A stretch of 64,000 nucleotides of DNA from Artemisia argyi (taxonomy: Eukaryota > Streptophyta > Magnoliopsida > Asterales > Asteraceae), in assembly GCA_030686995.1 (NCBI GenBank), contig CM060693.1, forward strand, positions 111,812,228 to 111,876,227, in the 5' to 3' direction. Shown piece by piece: positions 55,680-64,000 of this stretch. A program made the position numbers and the translations under genes. Every line of letters begins with the position of its first letter. Within the stretch, counting starts at the first letter, position 1. Below the pieces are notes generated by a model that saw only the letters and a program-made list of their open reading frames with translations, was not told the origin of the DNA and searched no databases.

Positions 55680-57972
55680 ACTGGTACACATGGGTATTAA
55701 CTTTTCAATATTACTTGTTTTATTTGATTGAATTGTTATCACTATGGCTTGTGCACACATATTAGTGTACAACCCGTTCTTGTAAAGAAAGGACTCTGAG
55801 GTACGCATCAGTGCCTCAATCCTTATATAAGGAGCGAAGGCTTCTTACTTTTGAGTAGAATTAATCAAACATTTTCTGATTTTCATAATTCTGCTTAAAA
55901 GACAAGTATTTCACCTCAATGAGTATTCACTTGTTGAGGGGGAGCACTTGAAAAACTCATCGTTTGAAATATTCTTGTTGATATCTCCCCATAAGACTCA
56001 AAAAGCATATTTTAATCAAAAGTTTATCAAAAACAACATCTCATATGCTATTTTTTAGGGGGAGAAAAGTGAAAGTGATTAAAATATGAAAGTTATAAGT
56101 TGCTTCAAAGTCAAATCTCATGCGAGCTAGACTCAGATTCACCCAAGAATTGACGAAACATAAAAGTTAGTAATCTCGAAAAGACTTATCCTCGACGGGT
56201 AATAACATCAAGTTAGTTACTAGAGCTAGTTGTCACCTAAAAGCTGACAATGGAACTCTTTAACTAGCCATGTAAGCGTATCTCGAAAAGGATTTGTATT
56301 AGTAGAAATGTACCATTTCAAGAAACTTTCTGTGGACTTGACCAGGCCGGGTAGTAACTTCAAGCTAGTCTAACTAGTGATGTAAGCATGTCTCGAATCG
56401 GTCTTGTTCACTGAAAGTGGATGAATTCAAAAAGTGCTTGTTCCTCCCGCATGTGCAAATTTATTAAACACTTATGAGCGCATGTGAAGGGGGAGCCCTT
56501 CAAAAGTAAACACAAAACTCTCAAAGTGTTAAACAAAATGTCTGATAATCAAAAACACTTTGAGAGATTTTCAATCAAAGGTTTCTTGGCTATTGTCGGA
56601 TAATCATGGAGTTATAAGGTGATTAAGATAGGAAAAACCGTCCTATGATCCGCCAGAGCCGGAGGGATCTACCCAAGGACATCACCAATAGTTAGAATTA
56701 GAAGTCCTTAGGTATGATACAAAAAAGGAGAAAAGAATGAAAGGGAAAGAAGGAGTTGAAGAATTAAAAAGAAAAGTAAAGAAAAGGGTGAAAAGAAATA
56801 GCCCTCCATATGTTCAACCTTAGGGCAGACACCGGGTTCAATTCATATGCTACTAGTTGTTGCTAAGGCGACACCAGTATTGAAGATAAAGTCGTCATGG
56901 ACCCAGTGACGCAATGCACTAAACCTTCTAGCCACTCAAGTTCTCTTAAAAGAGCTTGTTTCATTCTCATGGGGAACCGGTGTAATCTATCGACTTATCT
57001 CTTAGAGATGGTTGATATTGAAGCAGGAGACCCCTCCCTAGTCACCACATAGGAAACCTAAGTATGCACTTTTCGAGTCTAGAGCCATGAGATAAATCAA
57101 AGATCTCTTAGGAACACTTAGTATTTCTACAATTGGTGTTCTACATCAATGGACACTAGCTGTGAATTATCGAGTCCTTCGCAGATCTTAGCAATCTGCC
57201 GAGAACGTTTATGAGAGAATTTACATAAGTATTTCTCAATGATTGAATGGAAATCCTGCCAAGGTCAACATCAAACAGCCCTGACAGCAGGTCACTTCGG
57301 TAACTCTTCACGGGTTACGCTTAGTGTTTGCGGTGGTTTCTTAGGGGTCTACAGTCGTGGAGTGATCCCCAGCGACTCACCCAGTCATTGAGCTACTTAG
57401 TAGGTCTTGTAAGCTCCCTCGGGAGTATCTGATATGGGAACGGCCTTGATAAGGATTAGAAGGAGTCTTCACACTATGCTGTTGATGATCTCTAATTCCT
57501 TATTTGTAAGTACCGGTTGTTTTATTGCTAACTGTTTACCCGCAGGTACACATCATCTCCTTGGCGACGGATTCCACATGCTTATACATACATCTTGAAG
57601 TCATCAAAAGCTCCCTCAAAGATCAAAGCAACACAAAGTTCAAAGAAAGATTCTACGCCTAAAAGAAGAATCTACAAAGTATAAAGACTAAAGATCTAAA
57701 GTGAAAGAAAGGGACTACGTGCATGTATAAGTCAGAATTCAAAGATGTATAAGCATGTTGGAATGGCGGACTACCACCACAGACGCAGAAGTGACGAAAG
57801 GCAGACAACTTCATTACTTGATCACCATCACAACAACAACGAACAAAGCACAAAGAATGATGAATGATTATTATCTCATAATTTTTGAAAGACGTCCAAA
57901 GCTATGAAAGTCAAAGATGAAGTTATGACAAAGACGTCAAGCAACCGTGATGACGGACCCTTAGGGGGAGAT
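55680..57972 (+). other. Long 3' non-coding region of copia element 2 with repeated PPT-like sites
   Basis: No ORF worth calling. GGGGGAG sites occur at 55936-55944, 56057-56064, 56487-56495 and 57963-57970, the last being the functional-position PPT. A two-copy imperfect repeat with GGGTAATAAC...CTAG and TTTAACTAG..ATGTAAGC..TCTCGAA lies at about 56195-56300 and 56345-56405. Confidence 0.6.
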
Positions 57973-58092
57973 TGTTGGGATCAAAGTTTTACTATTTTAT
58001 CAAGTCTCGGTCATTTGTAATAATAGGTTGCTTAAGTTACTATTTACTTACATTTATGTAATGTCACAAGTTTACTAGACATAAGGTATAAT
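57973..58092 (+). repeat. Truncated 3' LTR of copia element 2
   Basis: The first 50 bases are identical to the 5' LTR; similarity fades with indels and ends near GACATAAGGTAT (about 58092). About 220 bp of the LTR, including its TATA box, are missing, replaced by Tekay-like LTR sequence. Confidence 0.8.
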
Positions 58093-58745
58093 CATAGGTT
58101 TATAAAATATAATGTTGTACGGCCACCACAAGTATAAGTGCATGACAAAAGTCACGTAAAATAGTACAATAGACCTTAAGCTCATGACACCGAAGCTAGA
58201 TTGATGAAATTTATGCCCCTCCTGAAAGTTCTGCCAAAACACTCAAATGTAACAAACATGAAATGCATCCGCTTACTATTGGTAAATACTACCACGGATG
58301 GAGGCGTCACCCTCAATAGATCTATCCACTCACTCTCGCTTAATAGGCAAATTAATGGTTCATGATAATAACAGGGGACTTATCACAAGGCAGACAAGCT
58401 ACTTAAGCAATGTACATAGGTTTTGATACTTGGGCTCGTACTAAAATGGCGCAATGTATTCTCCCCCGTGGGATTTGAAAACAATCATAAAATGTATACG
58501 GGGCTATGAAAACTCACCTTAACTGATGATACTGTGATGAAGTGAAATGAACAATAATGAACGGTTAGCTGCCTCAACCTAATATGAATGATGAACGATC
58601 TAAATTAGATCACCAGATGATGTTATGAATGTCCATGCACATGTTCCTATACCACTCTACTCTTTGGAAAATACTTGTTGTTATAAAATATATACATTTT
58701 CCAAGACTTAGGAAAATATGGCTATTAGAAAAATAAAACTAGTTG

Positions 58746-58829
<84 letters not shown>

Positions 58830-60545
58830 TATGTATCCATGTTAGTGTTGAAATCCTCGGTTTGAAATCCTTGAAATAACGCCTTGTAGTGATAAAAATA
58901 TACTTGTAATCACTAATACTTCAATAGTTATGAATTTGGGTACTTGGTATTATTTCTAGAAATCTAGAGTTACTACGTAGTTTTAGCGTTATTATTTCTA
59001 AAAGCTGTCAAAACAATATTAGTTTTGCCGATATTCAAACGTGAATATCTTTGTCGTTATGAGTCCGTTTTACTTGTTCTTTATATCCACGGTTATGTCT
59101 TAGTATGTAGTAATATATTTTGGAAAGCTTGGCTCCTCCGGGTTACGTCTAAAGCCTCTTTTTGTCCGACGAAAAACGTCCAACAGCAACAATTTTCAGA
59201 AAAAATACTTTTCGTCAATTAACTTGCAAAAATCATAACTTCTTCGTTATAAACTCTTTTTAATCCGTTCTTTCGCCTACGGATTCGTTTTTTATAGTAT
59301 TTTCTAAAATTTTTGCCAAAGTTTCCTTTGTGTTTACTGATTTTCCAGGATTTACCAAAATGGGACAGTAGGTATATTTACTTGTTACAAACCCATTTTT
59401 CATGTTCAAAACTAGTTTCAACCTCAACCAAAACTCTTGCAAACTCCACAAAGCTATATTAATCCTACCATACACCGTCTTAGGGTGCCATGGGTTCCTA
59501 ATGATCACTAAACAAGCTAATTTAACAAAGGAACACCTAAATCAAAATCTAGGGTTTGTATGTTCAAAAAGTCTACAAAAATAAAGTGGTATAGCTAGTT
59601 TGTGCATGAAATTAAGCATGAAAACCATAAGATACAAGTGTTAATTAGATGAAAACATGAAAATAAATTTGATAACTCACTTTGAAATAATAGGTGATTA
59701 GATGGTGAGGACTTTAGGGGCTGGTTCATGTGGATGAGGGGGGGGGGGGGGGGGGGGGAGGTTGGGGTAGTCTTGATTTAATTAGGAAGTTAGTGTAGGA
59801 TATGTGTTGATATGTGTTATTTGTTAAAAATCGGGGTACCGGGTTTGATAGAAATAAATATTAACAAAGTTATTCGGGATAAAATAAAGTTGTAAAAATG
59901 TTAAAAATATGTTGGGTACAATTACTGAGTGTTCGGGTGATTATTGTTTAGTTTTCACGAAAACCGTCGTAATATTACAAACTCACGTTATAAATAAAAT
60001 AAATTTCCAAAATACTGGGTAAATGAATGTTATAACTTTTATGATGATAAAATGGATATGAAAATATGTCGGGACCATTGTGGGAATATTTAGATATATT
60101 CGTCGTATTTATTAACCGGGTGTTAACGTTTATTATAATAATTATAAGAAAAACGTTAAATGTATCAAATATATAAATTTAAAAATCCTAAGAGTGGTAT
60201 AACATGAAAATGTTGTTATGATGATATGCAAACTATCTTTAGTCCGTATGCAGTGTCCTTAGCACTAATGAAATGAATTCGCACCTAAACCAATCCGGTT
60301 ACGCGAATTTGTATACCCGTAAACTAAATTTACAATGAAATGAGTAATGCAAGTGAATAGTGAAAACTTTTCCGGAAATGAATAGTGTTTAGTGAATAGT
60401 AAAATTCTCAAATGTTTCTCAGAATATCAAATTGACATCGAAAATGATGAATAGTAAAATGATGAATAGTGTTTTGATGAATAGTGATTTATGAATAGTA
60501 AAATGTCGAAGTTTGGGAAATGACCTGAAATGGTGAGTTGGGACA
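58093..60545 (-). repeat. Truncated Tekay-like LTR, copy A (diverged)
   Basis: Same orientation and order as 11027-13984, ending GGTGAGTTGGGACA, but clearly more diverged than copy B. Shared anchors include CTCATGAC-CCGAA, TATTCTCCCCCGTG and the poly-G site (G21 at 59738-59758). About the first 130 bp of the + strand end are missing at the join to the copia LTR. Confidence 0.75.
58748..58827 (+). repeat. (TA)n microsatellite
   Basis: About 80 bp of TA repeat inside Tekay-like LTR copy A. The corresponding place in the other two LTRs has no expanded TA tract. Confidence 0.97.
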
Positions 60546-63236
60546 TGTATGCAACATGAGCTACCTTAATAACCTGAAAATACATCGCTAAAACGGTCAA
60601 CATAAAGTTGGTGAATTCCATAGAGTTATAAGTTAAAATGTATGTATAATTGTCATAAGTAGAAAGTAAGGTGACTTGATATCAAAATGAAGTTACATTG
60701 GCTCTTAAGCTCATGACCCCGAAGCTAGACATAACAAGAATTTCGCCCCAAATGAGTTGTTACCAGCCACTCTAATAATGTTAGACATGAAATGCATTCT
60801 TACCCGTTGGAGCAACCCAAACACGAATAGAGGAGTCACCCTTAATAGATCTATTCACTCACTCTCGCTTAAAGGCAAATTAACGGTCCCTGATAATATA
60901 AAGGGGACTTAATGTTGTATGATAGCAACTTAAGCAATGTATGAAAGTTTAGCTACTTTGGCATGTACAAAAATAAGTGATGCAATGTATTCTCCCCCGT
61001 GGGATTTGAAATCAAAATATTGAATTAAAAACGGGGCTATGAAAACTCACCTCGAGATGATGATACTATGCGATGAAATGATAAGGACAACAAGGAACGA
61101 AATCAACCGCAACCTATGATGAATGATGATGATCTAATTTAGATCATGAAATGATGTAGAGAATATGCATGCACATGATACATATACCACTCATAACTTG
61201 AAAATACTAGTTATAGTCATAGTAGAATATATTCCATACTCAAGAAAAATAAGTCTTAACTAGACTTGTAAAAACTTGTCGTAATATATCGTATATAGAA
61301 TGTTAGTGTTATAATCTTCACCTTGAAAACCTTGAAATAACGTCTAATAGTCGTAAAAATAAACTTGCAATCACTAGTACTTCATTAGTTATGAATTTGG
61401 TACTTTAGTAGTATTTCTAGAAAATCTAGGATTTAGTATGTAGAAGTATTATTATTTCTAAATAAAAGCTGTCAGAATATATATAGTTTTGCCGATATTG
61501 AAACGTGAATATCTTTGTCATTATAAGTTCATTTTCTTCGTTCTTTATATCCACGGATTCGTCTTAGTATGTACTAATATATTTTTGATTGCTCGGCTTC
61601 TCTAGGTTACGTCTAATGCCTCGGATTGTCTGATGAAAATCGTACAACAGCATGAAATTTTTAGAAAAATAGTTTTCGTCATAAAACTTGCAAAAATCAT
61701 ATCTCCTTCATTATAAATCCGTTTTAGTCCATTCATTCGCCAAAAGTTTCGTTTTTGAAAGTATTTTCTAAATCTTTGGTTAAAAAATTTCCCTGAGTTC
61801 CTGAGTTTTCAAGATTTTGCATTTTGGGACAGTAGGTTTCTATACTTGTTTAAAAATCAATTATAGGGTTCCAAACTAGTTTCTAATCCACCCAAATCAC
61901 TTCCAATCACCACAAATCTAGTCTATTCGTACCATACACCATCTTAAGGTGTCATGGGTTCTTAAACATCATCAATCAAGTAGATCTACCAAGGGTTTCC
62001 ATTTCTAGTGTTTAAAAGATATAAAAGTTTAAATAGAGTGGTATAAACTAGCATATGCATGTAGATCTTGTATAAAAATCATATGATCATAAAAATAACT
62101 TGAATAAATTATGAAAAAGAGTTTGGCCACTTACTTTGACGTATTAGAGAGCTTGGATGAGTAAAAACCTAATAACCTTGAGTTTTTATTTTAAAACCCG
62201 AACAAGGATTACTAAAGGAGCTTGTTTATGTCTTAATCTTGAAAAATCAATGGATTATGCTTCTTGTTTTGTGTATGGCCGAGCACCTAAAAGGAAGAGG
62301 ATGAAAGAAAATGGCTAGTTTATTTTTGGTGATAATGAAGTAGACAATTTGGTTTTGTACACTTAGAAGATATTTAACTAATGATGGCAAAGTGGTAAAT
62401 AAATGGTCAATGTGAATTCAAGGAGGGGGGGGGGGGGCGGCACATGGTAAGAAATGAAGTGTGTTGAGGAAGTTTGGTAGTATTTAGTTGTTTCGTGTAT
62501 CCGTTAGGTGTTATCGGGCACCGAGTTAACCAAAAATAAATCGTGACGAGTTGAAATAAAATATGACGAAGTTAATCAGGATATAATAAAGTCATAAAAG
62601 TTGTGAAAATGTATTGGGTACAAGTATTGGGTGTTTGGATGATTATTATTTAGTTTCTACGAAAACTGTCGTAATTATAATAAACTTACGATATAAATTA
62701 AATAAATTTCCAAAATACCGGGTAAATGAATTTTATAATCTTTGTTATGTTGTAAGGGGTTTAAAAATATATCGGGACCATTGTGGGGATTGTCAGATAT
62801 GTTAGTCATATTTATTAATCGCGTGTTAACGTTTATTTAAGAATAAATGTACGCAAAACGTTAAATATACAAAAAAAATATTAATTTGAATATTCTACGA
62901 GTGGTATAGTATGCAATTGCTATTATGATGATATGTAGACTATTTCTAGTCCGTATGAAAGGTCCCTACTGATAATGAATGAATTCGCACCTGAACCGAT
63001 CCGGTTACGCGAATTTAAATACCCGTAAACTAAATTTACGATGAAATGAGCAAAAGTATGTGAATATTGTTTTCACTCCGGAAATGAATAGTGTTAAGTG
63101 AATAGTAAAATTTTTAAATACTTCACAGAATATCAAACTGACATAAAAAATGATGAATAGTGTTTTGATGAATAGTGATTTATGAATAGTAAATTGTCGA
63201 AGTTCGGAAAATGACCTGAAATGGTGAGTTGTGACA
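60546..63236 (-). repeat. Truncated Tekay-like LTR, copy B
   Basis: Near-identical by eye to 11295-13984, beginning at ATGTATGCAACATGAGC and ending GAGTTGTGACA. About 268 bp at its left are absent, replaced by the right end of copy A. A short ORF at 62614-62805 differs from one at 13364-13555 by one residue, which reflects shared LTR sequence, not a gene. Confidence 0.85.
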
Positions 63237-64000
63237 ATACACTCTGACAGAAATTATAAATACCCCAAGACATATATGAATTTTGTGTGCAATAAAACAC
63301 TAAGGTGACGAATTCAGTTGAACAAGCATCACAAGACACACCCTAAACGAAGATATTAGATCTGTAAGAAGGTCCTGCATGTATTTAATTCATTAAGTAG
63401 TTTTGTTTTATTGTATTAGTAAGCTTTAATTCATCAGGATTGATGGGCTTGTGGCCACCATACTGCTCCCCTTAAAATTACTTTCCCATCAATTAAAGTT
63501 TATATGATTGATGCGGTCACGATGTGTCGTTGCGGTCTAGTAGTAATTACGCTACTTCAAGTTTTAAATTTATAATTAGCCGACTTATCAATAACACACA
63601 CACCTAACGAGTAGTGTACCCGGTTAGTATGAATATTATGGTAAGTAGAGTGTCAATCACTAAGAGTGGAACGTATTATCTAGCTAACCTAATCAGTATT
63701 TTAATATCCTAAGTTAGTTTTACAGCCTAATCTAATGAAAGGGGGTTCAGCCTGAGAGACTGGCACATATTGGTTGCATTAAACAGTAAATTAAACTAAT
63801 GAGCACGAATCAGTGAATAGCAAACACGTACACAGATAGATAATTAGAAGCAGAAGAAGGCCTGTCCTGATAGTTAAGTAGCTTGTCACTTGTTTTATTG
63901 CTAGTTCTATATGAAGTGTTTTGCAGTTATTCCTATCTTGTTGGATCCTTACATCGGCGAGTAAACCCTTAATGATTACTTATGATTATCCTATTTATCT
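63237..64000. other. Unassigned sequence at the right edge
   Basis: No ORF, LTR pair or RNA gene that I can support. A TATAAATA at about 63257 is the only promoter-like string. It could be the edge of another element or single-copy DNA. Confidence 0.35.

Larger units (their letters stand above)
18424..58092 (+). mobile_element. Sirevirus-like Ty1/copia element 2, split by a 22.2-kb nested insertion
   Basis: A 343-bp 5' LTR at 18424-18766 and the start of the same LTR at 57973 share their first 50 bases, so they bracket one element. The interior is leader, then a nested insertion (19120-41339), then the rest of the leader, gag, a coiled-coil region, protease, integrase, RT, RNase H, a long third ORF and a 2.3-kb 3' region with several PPT-like sites. 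Its own sequence is about 17.4 kb, very long for a copia element, mostly because of the coiled-coil region, the 1.9-kb spacer and the third ORF. The 3' LTR is cut off after about 120 bp. All ORFs carry stops or frameshifts. Confidence 0.85.

Noticed and set aside
57659..57853. Cys-rich minus-strand ORF of 64 codons
   Set aside because: Antisense in the 3' non-coding region of copia element 2, no relative in the window, no domain.

Overview
This window looks like heterochromatic, gene-poor DNA from a large flowering-plant genome, most likely a eudicot of the daisy family (Asteraceae). The clade call is an inference: the extra third ORF of the two copia elements and the zinc-knuckle/membrane ORF of the two non-autonomous elements resemble, from memory, proteins repeatedly annotated in pyrethrum-like genomes. 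I see no host protein-coding gene, rRNA gene or convincing tRNA gene. Nearly all of the 64 kb is LTR retrotransposon sequence, much of it nested.

Layout. (1) 1-7513: the 3' part of a Sirevirus-like Ty1/copia element on the + strand: integrase, RT, RNase H, a broken third (env-position) ORF, polypurine tract (PPT) and 3' LTR. (2) 7514-9462: tails of two other copia elements, each ending in an RNase H C-terminus. (3) 9463-11026: a TA microsatellite, sequence I cannot assign, and a 78-bp-period array of CGCCGCAT motifs. (4) 11027-18423: a Tekay/Del-like gypsy chromovirus on the minus strand, with a complete 3' LTR and a badly decayed pol. (5) 18424 to about 58092: a second Sirevirus-like copia element of about 17.4 kb of its own sequence. 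Its leader is split at 19119/41345 by a 22.2-kb insertion with target-site duplication ACTTT. (6) That insertion, 19120-41339, is a minus-strand non-autonomous gypsy-like element with 4.0-4.2-kb LTRs and a tRNA-Asp-type primer-binding site. It is itself interrupted by a related plus-strand element, 26448-36736, with 3.6-3.7-kb LTRs and target-site duplication TTAGG. (7) About 58093-63236: two truncated, tandem copies of the Tekay-like LTR. (8) 63237-64000: unassigned sequence.

Working together. Insertion order, read from the nesting, is minus-strand non-autonomous element into copia element 2, then plus-strand non-autonomous element into the minus-strand one. Copia element 2 abuts the Tekay pol remnant and probably inserted into it, but its right edge is deleted. 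Every coding region carries stops or frameshifts, so none of these copies looks autonomous. The non-autonomous pair has no protease, RT or integrase and would need proteins in trans.

The most interesting signal is non-coding. A repeated module of about 92-121 nt has three helices whose pairs change together from copy to copy, in an order that predicts an H-type pseudoknot. It occurs four times just upstream of the PPT in each gypsy-like non-autonomous element and twice after pol in the unrelated Ty1/copia element 1. I do not recognise it as a described RNA family.
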